Shown piece by piece: positions 21,476 to 31,879 of a stretch of 64,000 nt of DNA. Every line of letters begins with the position of its first letter. Position 1 is the first letter of the stretch. The notes beneath the pieces are model-generated. The model made no database searches. It saw nothing but the letters and a program-made list of their open reading frames with translations, and was not told where the DNA came from. Position numbers and translations under genes: made by a program. This DNA is from Sepiola atlantica (Eukaryota > Mollusca > Cephalopoda > Sepiida > Sepiolidae): NCBI GenBank assembly GCA_963556195.1, contig OY744522.1, positions 32,275,324-32,339,323 of the forward strand. The letters run 5' to 3'.

Positions 21476-21712
21476 TGGCATTCACCCTAGGCCAGTTAAA
21501 CCAGCTTCCCCTGAAGGAGGAAGTTTCTAGGGAATAGCAAACGGTCCGCAGTCGCATGTACATCCCAGTCAGGGGAGAGGACGACGTTAGGTTTTTGCAG
21601 TTCTTGCAGGTAGCTGTTGATGTCCTCCTACATACAGTGCCTGGTATTTCCTAATAGTCACCCGTCTGGTACTGAGCAGGCCCAACGTGGCTTAACTTCG
21701 ATGATTTCATTT
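21476..21712 (-). mobile_element. 5S-rRNA-derived SINE, copy 1 (5'-truncated)
   Basis: On the minus strand ATCGAAGTTAAGCCACGTTG and then CAGTACCAGACGGGTGAC are recognisable 5S rRNA (A box and C box of the internal promoter). They are followed by a non-5S tail, CTCCCCTGACTGGGATGTAC ... GGTGAATGCCAC. The same 5S-plus-tail arrangement occurs at 53.1 kb, so this is a SINE family and not a chance 5S pseudogene. The first ~40 bases of the 5S part are missing. Confidence 0.8.
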
Positions 21713-22530
21713 TCAGATTTCGTACATTATTTTCAATATGTTCACGTCTTCAAAGACCTTAACTCAAGAACGTGTAGAAAGAAGTAGAAGAAGAATGTAA
21801 ATATCGTCATTTTGTAGTAGGGTTGCTGCGTCGGTAGCCATCCTATTAGCCATCCTATTAGCCTTGTTTGATATGAAAAATAGGGTCACTACGTTTTGGC
21901 TAAAGAGAAAAACCTTTCCTCTATAATTGAAATCAATTTCATTCAAACAGTTTCATCAACACAAAGAATGGTCCGGAAAGAGTTATGGAGACAGAAATAC
22001 GAACTAGGTTGAGCCCGTCGACATATATGTACTATAAAAATGGAATTGAGTTGGTGAGTTTCATATCGTCTAGCAAAGTCATTTCTAGAGACGAGGCGAG
22101 AAATATAACGTCTGATCACGTTGACATCTCAAACGAGACTCTTTATAAATAGCGTATAAAAGGTTTGGGCGGAAGCAGAAAGTTCGCCTCCTATACAAAC
22201 AGTGTTCTTATCGCACAACGTAATATATTACTCCGCGAGTGAGAACATGCAAATGTGTTCTTGCCGAACCACGTATTCATCATTCAACGAGTGAAAACAT
22301 GCAAGTGCAGGAAAAAAAAAAAATAGATCGCCATTATGTAACTGCTACAAACGTTTCATCTTCCTGAACCTATCTTACAATATATCATAGAAAAATTCAT
22401 TAGAATGTAATTAATTAAAAGTAAAATGCAGAATGGGTCGCTTGAAAGTTTACTGTAAAAATTCCAGATTTTGTTAGGTTCGCTGATGAGTTTATATAAA
22501 TTTATTTTAGTGTTCAATAAATACTGAAAA
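21713..22530. other. Non-coding stretch with TATA-like promoter
   Basis: No gene recognised. GCGTATAAAAGGTTTGGGCG (22152-22171) is a good TATA-box context, about 30 bases upstream of TTCGCCTCC, and might belong to an old LTR. Shortly after, GAGTGAGAACATGCAAATG and GAGTGAAAACATGCAAGTG form an imperfect direct repeat (22239, 22281). Confidence 0.3.
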
Positions 22531-22900
22531 TTTCGTTATAATCTGATAATTTCTGTATTTTTGTGATTAGGGTTTATTTGCTTACTTACAAACTTTTTTT
22601 TAAAAACGTAGTTCACCTCAAACAAGGCAGGCCGCCACTGTAGACGTAAGGGGCTACTGAGAAGAAAGAGAAGGTGAGAAGGTTGGGGCGGGGGGGGGGG
22701 GGGGGGTCAACCTAAACTGGGATCTGCGCAGCGAGATGTCTGTTTACATTAATTTTAAATTTCTGCAGTCGGGGAAACAGGGGGCAGGGAGAGAGTTCCA
22801 GAGGCCAGCAGCACGAGGAAAAAAGCTATTTGTGTAGAAAGCTCTCCGGCAACGATGTCTTATTCTGTGCATCGTTAGTTTAAGGATTTGGTTTTGATTA
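22531..22900 (-). pseudogene. LINE C-terminal end with 3' UTR
   Basis: On the minus strand LTMHRIRHRCRRAFYTNSFF then PRAAGLWNSLPAPCFPD (about 22885-22770) is the classic end of a Jockey/CR1-like LINE ORF2. A G/C homopolymer (22686-22706) interrupts the following sequence. The 3' UTR-like segment (22600-22535) recurs at 24.55-24.60 kb. Confidence 0.65.
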
Positions 22901-23565
22901 CGTTCTTAAATCTCGTCGCCTTCATTCATTCTTCATTTTAAAAAATACCAGAGGGAATTTTAATATTCATTTCAAAAGTCTAATAATAAGGTTTATTTAT
23001 TCATTTATTTGCTTAATTCTACTAAAACATTTAGTAATTCAAAAGAAAAACATTACATTCGACATAATTCTATTTTTAACCGCACTTATTTATTGTCAGG
23101 AACACGGCAAAAAGAAAAATACCGTAAAATTACTTTTCATTTGAAATTTAAGTGTACGATGTGTGTAGAATTTTATCAAGTAAAATTTAATACAAAATTA
23201 CTCAAACTCTTTTACAATCTTGACGTTTATTGATCTTTTAAAAACACTTTAGACTAAGTTCAGTTCAAGTAAGTATGTTAGTAGCAGTCAACCCAACTAG
23301 GAATGATATTCTTTTCAATTTTCACCAACATTTAAATTATGATATTCTAAATTTATGCAGGGGAGATAATTCTCGTAGTAAATAACGAGTTATCTCGCTT
23401 ATATATTTTATTATTCAGCGAAAATCAGGGTTACTTAATGTTCAGTGATTCGACAGTACAGCACCAATTTATACAGTTTTAACTCTAATTTTAGTCAATA
23501 CTATAAAATACTCTAATAATCCACTCTCTGGTTGAGGAAATACCGGTTTCCATCTAGCGTAAAGC
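22901..23565. other. AT-rich stretch, no gene seen
   Basis: Short AT-driven ORFs only. No structure recognised until the large palindrome begins. Confidence 0.4.
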
Positions 23566-24197
23566 AATATTCAGGAATTTTTAACAAGAGCCAACAAAAC
23601 AAAAAAAGGGGGTGAAAAAACAAATAAGTAACAAATAAATGTTACCAAAGGCAAGAGAAGTTACTTTTCTACCTACCTGGATAAGTTTTTTTTTGGAGAG
23701 GGGGGCGGGTAACCTATTTTAAGCGTTTTTTTGGTTTAATACACAACTCGTGTCAACTCTTAAGTGAGAACGAACAACATGGCTGACAGTAGACGGTCAC
23801 CTAGGGAATGCCGATAATCGCTCAAAAATCGAAAATTAAACAAAATGCTAGTAGAAAAATACACAGTTCTGTTGAACATTACACTATTGTATGTGTTTCT
23901 ACCAGCATTTTGTTTAATTTTCGATTTTTGAGCAATTATCGACACTCCCCAGGTGACCGTCTACTGTCAACCATTTTGTTTCTCGTTCTAACTCAAGAGT
24001 TGACACTAGTTGTGTATTAAGCAAAAAAAACAAAACGCTTTAAAATAACTTAAAACACAAAAAAAACCTTATCCAGGTAGGTAGAAGAGTAAATTATGTT
24101 GCCTTTGGTAGCATTTATTTGTTGTATATTTGGGTTTTTTCTTTCACCCCTTTATTTTTGTTTTGTTGGCTCTTGTTAAAAATGCCCCAGTATTCTT
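23566..24197. repeat. ~630-bp palindrome (foldback element)
   Basis: The left arm (about 23566-23864) and right arm (about 23888-24197) are near-perfect reverse complements around a ~23-base spacer at about 23876. Landmarks are TTTTTAACAAGAGCCAACAA / GGCTCTTGTTAAAA, CTACCTACCTGGATAAG / CTTATCCAGGTAGGTAG, and CAAAAATCGAAAATTAAACA / GTTTAATTTTCGATTTTTGA. Both strands therefore encode almost the same peptide (SKIKQNA...STSILFNFRFLS), which is a by-product of symmetry. Probably a foldback/MITE-type DNA element or an inverted duplication. Confidence 0.85.
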
Positions 24198-24367
24198 CTG
24201 TAAAGAATATATTTTTCTCGGTTACTGATAGAAGTATATAAATAATATATATAAACAAAGAAAGTACATACACATAGAGCTATAGTTTTTCTACTCAGTA
24301 GCTGATTTATGAGCGCAACAAATACGGTACTAAACCGCTGGTTGCATTTATATGTGACCAGCTGTTT

Positions 24368-24372
<5 letters not shown>

Positions 24373-24456
<84 letters not shown>
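24373..24456. repeat. (AT)n array
   Basis: Pure AT repeat forming the left flank of the next inverted-repeat element. The preceding 24198-24372 is non-coding. Confidence 0.95.
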
Positions 24457-24460
<4 letters not shown>

Positions 24461-24811
24461 AAGAGAGTAGTGTAGTATTAGTGCAGTTCCAACGAGAGAA
24501 AAATATATATGCGGTGGCCCGCGCTCATCAGATATGTAAATCTAATTTCTGTATTTTTGTGATGTTTTAAACACCAGGGGTTATTTGTTTACTTACAAAC
24601 TTGAAACGATGTCTTATTTTGTGCATCGTTAGTTTAAAGATTTGGGTTTGATTTACATATCTGATGAGAGCGGACCATCACTTGAAACGCGTTATATTAA
24701 AATTATGAAATGATAAAATAACAAAATAATAAATAAATGTTGAAAAAACTTTTTACAAATGTTGGTAGCCTTACTCCTTTACATACTGCACTAATACTGC
24801 ACTACCCTCTT

Positions 24812-24820
<9 letters not shown>
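24456..24820. mobile_element. AT-flanked foldback element with hammerhead-like core (3)
   Basis: Outer arms TATAGTAAAGAGAGTAGTGT (24454) and CACTACCCTCTTTACTATA (24800-24818) are inverted; an inner pair, CGCTCATCAGATATGTAAAT (24524) and ATTTACATATCTGATGAG (24651-24668), is also inverted. The right inner arm continues as CTGATGAGAGCGGACCATCA CTTGAAACGCG (24661-24691), a hammerhead-like core with CTGATGAG and GAAACGCG as in Penelope terminal repeats. Between the inner arms lies a fragment of LINE 3' end also found at 22.55-22.89 kb. (AT)n arrays flank both sides. Confidence 0.6.

Positions 24821-24888
<68 letters not shown>
24818..24888. repeat. (AT)n array
   Basis: Pure AT repeat between the foldback element and the Penelope N-terminal fragment. 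Confidence 0.95.
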
Positions 24889-24889
<1 letters not shown>

Positions 24890-25105
24890 TACATGTATCG
24901 TTGAAGACCATGGAGTTTTCTTTCTTTGCGATCTTTCTGGTTAACTTCTCGACTCGGCGAGCGATTCGTCGGGTTTCCGGTGTCAATTGGTGGATTATGG
25001 CGCCTAATGTTGTTTCTTGGGCCATTTCTCTAGCGCTTTTGGTCTTCGCGGCCGTATTCAGGAGGCTATGCGTTATTGTTAGTACAGAGCCGTATTTATG
25101 GTTTT
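24890..25105 (-). pseudogene. Possible Penelope-like N-terminal fragment
   Basis: The minus-strand peptide TPETRRIARRVEKLTRKIAK then KENSMVFNDTC has the basic, R-x-x-R/K spacing and trailing FxxxC seen in the N-terminal region of Penelope-like RT proteins. The adjacent (AT)n array and foldback element fit a Penelope context. Assignment rests on pattern only. Confidence 0.35.
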
Positions 25106-25107
25106 TA

Positions 25108-25320
25108 TTATAGACATAACCAAAAATAAAGTGTAGCGTTTCTGTGGAACCCAGCTGACAAGGATCCCTCAGACCATATCCACACAAGAATGGAGTCTTG
25201 CTTCGGGCATATTATAGTTTTGCTTGCCGACAATCTTAAGTTGGCCAGAGACAAAGTGTCGAGGACTCTGCGCCAAACTGAGGATCGGTCCTCAATGCTG
25301 TTTGCACGCATGCGTACATT
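25108..25320 (-). pseudogene. LTR-retrotransposon RT fragment
   Basis: The minus-strand peptide SSVWRRVLDTLSLANLRLSA then SKTIICPKQDSILVWIWSEG, continuing to SLSAGFHRNATL, matches the RT thumb region of LTR retrotransposons (pattern: L-x-x-ANLRLSxxKT-x-CPKxxxILGWIW). About 60 residues survive and no LTR is visible. It is joined in frame to the minus-strand block downstream. Confidence 0.5.
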
Positions 25321-25570
25321 TCTTCAAGTCAGCGAGTACAAATTTTAGGCAATCGCCACAATGAAGACTCTTTCTCCTTATATTAAATGAGTATGATTTG
25401 TTTATAAAATACGACTTAAGGAAATCTGAAAATTATATCGAAAAAAAAACAACAACAAAAAAACTGTTATATATGTCTTCCCGATATTGCCTCTGTTTTG
25501 TGACTACCTTCTCTCGTTAAAATAAAAAAAATCTTTATTCTTATTTGTTCTATCTGTAACGCCAGTTCCT
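25321..25570. other. Short non-coding stretch
   Basis: A-rich sequence between the RT fragment and the BEL/Pao remnant. I looked here for a 5' LTR matching 29333 onward and saw none. Confidence 0.4.
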
Positions 25571-28020
25571 ATCTTTTGTGAAAAAGAAAAATATCGGTGC
25601 GAAGTGGAATTTTATCACTGAGCAGGCAGATTTTCTGTTAAATGTGCCAGGAGTTTTAGACTCCAACGCAGAGAAAGATGATTCAGCATGTGTTGCAGCT
25701 GCTTCAAGGCATAAAAACAGGAAATCTTTTTGGGAAAAGTTCCCAACACCAAAAATGATGGAATTGATGGAGCATGAGGCAGCTAAAGCAGAAAAGAGGT
25801 TCACAGATGAATATGAAAAATGGAAGACATGCGTCAAGGAGGTTTACACAAATTAAAATGCGAATACTCCTAAGACGATCTATGTAACAGGATGGAGGCT
25901 ATCGATAAACTGAAGTCAGTAGTAGAGAAGTTATATTCTCAATTGCGACCGAAGGTGACACGATGTCATAAAACTAACGGAACGACGACTCACGGAAGAT
26001 GAAGAAGAGTTTGATGAGGAAGCGGAGAAATATAGGTTGCGCGCTCTGCTTGATTGTGACTATGCAAGTTCCATATATGAATCAATAATCTCAAGAGTCG
26101 GTGTAGGCAGACAAAACTCTAATAATCTTTCTGAAACAAAGAGCATCTCAGCAAAGAGAGCAGAGCCAATTGCCGAGTTGGCTGCAAAGAGCGCAGAGTT
26201 AAAGATGCAAGCTGATATTAGTGCTCAACATCAGCAGCTTAGAGAGTTGGAGAACAGGAGGGACTTAAAGGTAATTGAGGCAAAAGTAAGTACCTTTTCA
26301 ATAGAAACCTCACCCGAAGAGAGGAATTGTGATCCTGCGAATTACAAAGCCAGAGATCTTAATTCAGCAAAGACGAGGGACCAGGAAGGACCATCCACAA
26401 AATTGGAAGCGTCATTATCCTAAATACTACATAGTTCTATGTTACTTTCACGACTACCATCACCAGAACCTGCTGTGTTTCATGGCGACCCATTGGAATT
26501 TATTAAGTGGAGCAGCAGCTTGCGAGCCATAATTGAACGGAGGTGATAGAATCCCACATATAGACTGTTCTATCTGCGGAAATATATCGGTGGAGAGGCT
26601 AAGTCGGTTCTAGAGGGAATCTCTTATAGGAGAGATGAAAATGCATATAATAAAGTGTGGAACAAGCTCAACTCGAAATATGGGCACCCCTTTATATTGC
26701 AGCGGACATTCAGACAAAAACTGCATAAGTGACCGAGAATTAGTGCAAAAGAGCATACCAAACCAGGGATTTTGGTGACGTCTTACAGTCGTGTAGCGAA
26801 ACTATGCCCCATGTCAGGGGTTTGGAAATATTGATCGACTGCAAGGAAAACCAAAAACTCCTGTCTAAACTACTATATTGGTTGATGTGTCGATGGACTC
26901 GCTTTGCAACGGAAGAGTCAGACCTAACTCGAAATTATCCCAACTTCCATAAATTCACTAAAGTTATATGTAAGGAAGTACGAATAGTGTATAACCCGAT
27001 ATCGTCAGTCCTTGCAGTTAGATGCTCGTAGGGAAATCTCCCTGGAGAAACAAAACGCCCAAAAGCAGCCACTCTTTTTACCAGCATGACTAGGACAGCC
27101 ATTACCGATAATTGGGAGGGTTATGAAGTATCCAACTCAAATTTCAAATGTATATATTGTGGAAAAAGCCATTCCTTGCATAAATACCCGAAGCTAGCCG
27201 AAGAAAAGAGAGAGTTTGTGTTCGACAAAAAACTGTGCTTTGCGTGTCTTAGAAAGGGATATAACTTAAAGGACTGCAAGAAAAAGGTCACACGCAACTT
27301 GTGCAAGGGAAGACATCAAACGTATCTTCATGAAAATCGTATTTTAGTAACTGATTTTTCTGGGCATGGCGGATCACACAGTGAAGAAAATACTTTATCA
27401 TTGAATGATGGTACTAGTGGCAAGAGTACTTCCATGATAGTCCCGGTGTGGATTTCATCACTTGGCACGTCCACTTCTGAAACACTGGCATATACCTTGT
27501 TGGACACACAGAGCAGCCTCACCTTTACCGACCTGGAAGTATTTCAGGGATTGCAGACAAAATAGAACCCGTAAAGCTGAGCCTTTCCACTATGATGGGA
27601 AGAAGTTCTATTATAGAATGTAGCAGATTCATTGGACTGAGAGTAAAGGGTTTCTTCTCAGATGTCTGCATAGATCTGTTTCCTGCTTACGCAAGAGATG
27701 TCATACCACTTGAACGCTCACGCATTCCCACACATAAACAGCTGCTAAGTGGAAGCACCTTGTAACAATCGCACAAGAGATGCCCTCTTTAATAGATTGT
27801 GGTGTGGGACTGCTGATTGGGTATAACTGCTCGAGAGCACTAGCCCCACAGAAGGTCATCACAGGAGGCGATCAGGAACCTTATGGTATCAAGACTGCAC
27901 TGGGGTGGAGCATTGTGGGAACTACAGCACGCACATCAAGTGTCACTGGTCCTTGTCATCAGATATCTGTCAAGGAACTTCTGCTTATGATTCCATTAGC
28001 ATGCATTAAAGAACTTGAGG
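25571..28020 (+). pseudogene. BEL/Pao retrotransposon gag-protease remnant
   Basis: An LTR-retrotransposon coding region with many frameshifts. The first block (25578-25856, 92 aa) and second block (26037-26423, rich in A, K and E) look like BEL/Pao Gag. Then come a Gag core (FHGDPLEFIKW-like near 26480-26510, RTFRQKLHK near 26700), a zinc-knuckle region YCGKSHSLHK...CFACLRKGYNLKDC...C...H (about 27150-27330), an aspartic-protease-like segment with TLLDTQSSLTF (about 27495-27525; canonical D-S/T-G changed to DTQ), and the A17-type end PSLIDCGVGLLIGYNCSRAL ... GIKTALGWSIVG (27780-27930). RT, RNase H and integrase are absent; the frame runs on into unrelated coiled-coil sequence. Confidence 0.7.
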
Positions 28021-28960
28021 CTGATTTCGCAGACGCCAGACTGGAAGAGTCCAAGAATAGGAACAATAAATTTCAGAAGGAACGCCGCTGTGTGAAGAAA
28101 GAATGTGAATCTTTGAAGCAGAAGTATAAAGAGGAACTTAATGAGGGAAACAGTTCTGCAAATATAAATATCTCTAACACAACACAAGAAATTTTGAATA
28201 TAAAAGACAAAGTGGTTGAAGTTTAAAGAGAAAATGCAACTTTTGTTACGGAGAGCAAACACTTGCAAGGTCGTCTGCAGATTGTGACCGACCAACTTGA
28301 GAAGGCAAAGGATGCGAATTAGAAACGGTATCTTCAGTTGAACACGTTGCACGAACAAAATCATTCCCTCTACTTGAAACATGCCAAATTCCAGGTGGAA
28401 AATAAAACCTTACAGGCTAAGTGTACTTCGTTACTAACTGAAAACTTTAACTCTCAAATCCAGTTGAACAACACAGAAAGTCAGAGTGAACGGAAAGTTG
28501 ATGATATACATGACTGTTTTGATAGCCTAGTTTCGGACTACGAGAGTCTAAAGAAACTACATAACTATATGACAGCAGATCATGAATACCTTCTCGTAGA
28601 ACACAGATCTCAGAAATGAATCTGCAAGTCGAAATGCAGTGAGATGAAGGACTTGCAAAACTAACTGCCCATATAAAAGTAATGTGAACAAGATGAAAGA
28701 TATACTAGAGAGAGAACGGGAACAGCTGAAGAGGAAACAAGTTGGCAATTTGCAGTCTGGCTATGGCCGACAAGAGAAAGAGCATCACGAACTGTTCACA
28801 GATTACAAATGCACAAAATCTGAATACAACAATTTGAAATTGTGTTTAACAGAACTTCAGAGAAATGCTGCTGAAGACGGGGAGCAGCTGAATAGTGAAG
28901 AACTGAAAAATGATCCAACTTTCCACTTGGTGTGAGAAAATGAATACAGAAAACGGAAAG
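28021..28960 (+). pseudogene. CCDC88 (Girdin/Daple)-like coiled-coil cDNA fragment
   Basis: CCDC88 proteins are long coiled-coil scaffolds of actin, polarity and G-protein signalling. The order here matches their coiled coil: ESKHLQGRLQIVTDQLEKAK (about 28248-28307), AKFQVENKTLQAKCTSLLTE (about 28385-28444), FDSLVSDYESLKKLHNYMTA and HEYLLVEHRS (about 28520-28613), ILEREREQLKRKQ (about 28700-28740), and HHELFTDYKCTKSEYNNLKL then CLTELQ (about 28785-28860). There are scattered stops but no intron-like gaps across ~940 bases, pointing to a retrocopy. The first ~70 codons share one open frame (27780-28226) with the BEL/Pao segment. No N-terminal Hook domain is present. Confidence 0.6.
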
Positions 28961-29332
28961 GTTAGAGATCTAACTGGGAAAATACCTCGTTGGGATTTAC
29001 GAATAAAAACAGACTCAAAGAAGGCGCAAATCTTAAGAATTAGAATAATCCATATATAATCGAATGGTTCAAGCAAGGTTTGTGGATCTTATAGAAGCCA
29101 CTGACAGTTCTTATCTCTTTTGTACAAGTCTGTAACTGAACTTGCACACCTTGACTTTTTAACTAATGTGTGAACATTACTAGATACAGTTCATAACCAC
29201 ACGCCTAACAGGTTAATCTTCTACACCGGATCATTATTTGAACATTCACAACCCTGATCTGCAATTGCTTTGAAATTATTATTGATCAATATAATTATTA
29301 ATTAATTATCTAGGATAATTTGGGGGTGTAAT

Positions 29333-29800
29333 GGTCACTAAATTGACTTTCTATTATTATCATATACATTTTTATTGTATATTTAATACAAATAACTAGT
29401 TAGTTGAATAGTTTTGATAACTTGATAATTAACCCTTTTATCTAGTTTATTCTGCCCTTTATTTACTGCGAGCCTTCAACTCAAACAAGAAGTAGGGGCG
29501 GAATTAAAAAAACAAAACGTCCCTTCCTTTTTTCAACTACTGCTAACGAAAGAGCAACACGGTAATATAACTCATCTCCCTTTTCAGTTTATCCATTTCT
29601 TTTTTGTGTCTACTTTTCTATTAAAATGTATTACCTTCTCCTTTTTGAGTGTTATCTATTTCTCCCTTTCTAGTTTTCACGATGATTATTGAATAAAATT
29701 GATAGCATCATTATGAAGTGTCAACCCCTTTTCCTTTCACGGTTGGCAGTTAGTTACAAGTACGCAAATACAACGAGACTTTAATAACGGGGCATTCATC
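29333..29800 (+). mobile_element. Possible 3' LTR
   Basis: A purine-rich GGGGG tract is followed by TGTAATGGTCACTAAATTGA, a plausible polypurine tract and TG start of a BEL/Pao-type LTR. AATAAAA occurs near 29692 and a possible CA end near 29796. I could not find a matching 5' LTR in the window, so this is only a suggestion. 28961-29332 shows no coding signal. Confidence 0.25.
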
Positions 29801-29955
29801 ATATTGATTTCTATACGTAACGTACGTGTCGTGGGTTTGTTCTTGGTTTACTAATACAACAGAAGGAAAAGCTATCCGTTATTGATCTCAATTTGGACCA
29901 AAACAAATATTAGAAAACTTATTTGTTTTCTTCATAACGTGTATTTTTAAAAAAG
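29801..29955. other. Short non-coding spacer
   Basis: Nothing recognised between the possible LTR and the inverted-repeat element with telomeric repeats. Confidence 0.4.
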
Positions 29956-30466
29956 TGGGCGCTCTTGTATAAGCAGTAACCGATCTGAGGGAGATAACTC
30001 TATTTTTCTTAGCCGCCGCTATTCCGAATTCGCTTATACTTTGGCAAGGGAGATAACTTTGTTTATCGCAGCATCAAAGAAAATAACTTTTCTTTTTATG
30101 TTTATATAAAGTGTATACAATTTGTGGCATGTAAATAAAAGTTCTTAAAAGTTATTTTGAACTGGTTAGGGTTAGGGTTAGGGTTTAAAGGTTAGGGTTA
30201 GGGTTATGGTTTAGGGTTTGTATTAGGATTAGGGTTTAGGGTTTATGGTTAGGGTTAGGGTTAGGGTTTAGGGTCTATGATTAGGGTTAGGGTTAGAGTT
30301 AGGGATTAGGGTTAGGGTTTAGGGTTAGGGTTTTTACGCATTTCAAAACTGTAACATGTTTTTTATTAATAAACAAAGTTATCTCCCTTGCCAAAGTATA
30401 AGCGAATTCAGCTGAGAAAAATAGAGTTATCTCCCTCAGATTGGTTACTGCTTATACAAGAGCGCC
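29956..30466. repeat. Foldback element enclosing telomere-like repeats
   Basis: The left arm (29956-30066) begins GGCGCTCTTGTATAAGCAGT and the right arm (30371-30466) is its reverse complement, ending ACTGCTTATACAAGAGCGCC; arms of ~100 bp differ by a short indel. Each arm carries GGGAGATAACT twice (29989, 30048; inverted at 30377, 30425). Between them lies the TTAGGG array. Confidence 0.85.
30164..30336. repeat. Interstitial telomere-like (TTAGGG)n array
   Basis: About 27 units of TTAGGG and variants (TTTAGGG, TTATGG, TTAGAG) on the + strand. TTAGGG is the metazoan telomere repeat, including molluscs. Degeneration suggests an old internal array. Confidence 0.9.
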
Positions 30467-31608
30467 AAAAAGTGTACTTTGTAATAGCGACTAGCGAGTC
30501 AATTGTAGAATAAGGACTGCGGGATTTCGCTCGATATTCGCCCAAATGTTGGATAAAATGGATCCTTAGTTTAAACGATATTTTTTTCCGGACATTATCT
30601 TATAACATCTATAAAATTGAACTTTGATGTCACATTCTTTCACATCTTCTAAAACAAAATGGCGGCATTTCTGCTAGTAAAAAAATATCAACGTATATTT
30701 TAACTTTATTTTTGCTTTTAAATCGTTAAATTCTGTTTACAACTTGTTTTTCTTTTTGTATAAAGAATATCTAACGTTTATTTTGCGTGTCGAAAAGTAT
30801 TTTGTGTGTAATCAAATTTTAAAACATTTTTAATGTTTTAAAATTTGATTACACATTTTGGGGCCAATAAATAAAGACCACTTAAAACATTACATTTTAT
30901 GTCAGTGTCTTTAAAAAAAAAGTATGCTCTTCGTTAGAAACAAAAACAAAAATAGAATGTAATTTTTAAACTGTTAAGATACTAATGAAAAATGTAATTT
31001 ATTAACAATGTTATTTATTATGACAAAGTTAATGTCAGAATAAAAGTCCAGTAAACTTGATTTAATAACTTTACAACTGTTTTTTTTTAAATACACTACA
31101 GACATTTAAAAGAGGACTCAGTTGTACCATAGAGAGTGTTGGATGTCTCGCATATTTAGCTTGGTATTCGCTAAAACCTTCGATAACATTGAGTGTTGCT
31201 TTTCAATTTATTTCTCGTCATGAAATAAAATTCTAATTTACTTTTTTAAGTGTTGAGTATCGAACTGTAATTCAATGTTTTAATCGACGGTGGCCATTGC
31301 TGTTTTCTGTGTTTTTCTTGTGTCAAAAATATTTTCACAAATTTTATTAGACTAAAAAAACAACAACTTTTAACACAAAAATAAACTTAGAACACTCGTT
31401 TTATACAAAGACACCGGTTTATAAACGATTTTCAAAGCAAAAACACCGTTTAACGGAAATTTCACGTTTGATTCTTTTGAGCAACTAAAATAAAGGGATT
31501 CTTTTTTTTTCATGAATACATTTATTTGGCGAAATTACAGGTTAAGAAAATTATGCTCAATACTAGCTGACATGGTATGAATTTAAATTATTACTAATGA
31601 AATAGAGC
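30467..31608. other. AT-rich stretch with one perfect hairpin
   Basis: No gene seen. Contains the perfect stem-loop at 30805-30855. Otherwise AT-rich with homopolymer runs. Confidence 0.4.
30805..30855. repeat. Perfect 24-bp inverted repeat, 3-base loop
   Basis: TGTGTAATCAAATTTTAAAA CATT (from 30805) and its exact reverse complement ending at 30855 are separated by three bases (30829-30831). It would form a long perfect hairpin in DNA or RNA. Confidence 0.85.
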
Positions 31609-31627
31609 ATCATCATTATTATTGTTG

Positions 31628-31692
<65 letters not shown>

Positions 31693-31832
31693 GTTGTTAT
31701 TATTATTGTTGTTATTATTATTGTTGTTGTTATTATTATTGTTATTGTTGTTGTTGTTGTTATTGTTATTGTTATTGTTATTGTTATTGTTATTGTTATT
31801 ATTATTATTGTTATTGTTATTGTTGTTGTTGT
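31609..31832. repeat. Long (TTA)n/(TTG)n microsatellite
   Basis: About 220 bases of TTA and TTG units in blocks, giving poly-Leu or poly-Asn ORFs that are spurious. It sits at the 3' side of the minus-strand LINE (copy D), as expected for a LINE tail of this type. Confidence 0.95.
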
Positions 31833-31879
31833 GACATAATAGTCTCAAAGTTTGGATGTGTTTAGTCGGATTTTTCTTT

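Noticed and set aside
23760..24020. Two opposite-strand ORFs with the same peptide as a conserved protein
   Set aside because: The similarity is forced by the palindrome.
31594..31848. Poly-Leu and poly-Asn ORFs
   Set aside because: Pure translation of a (TTA)n/(TTG)n microsatellite.
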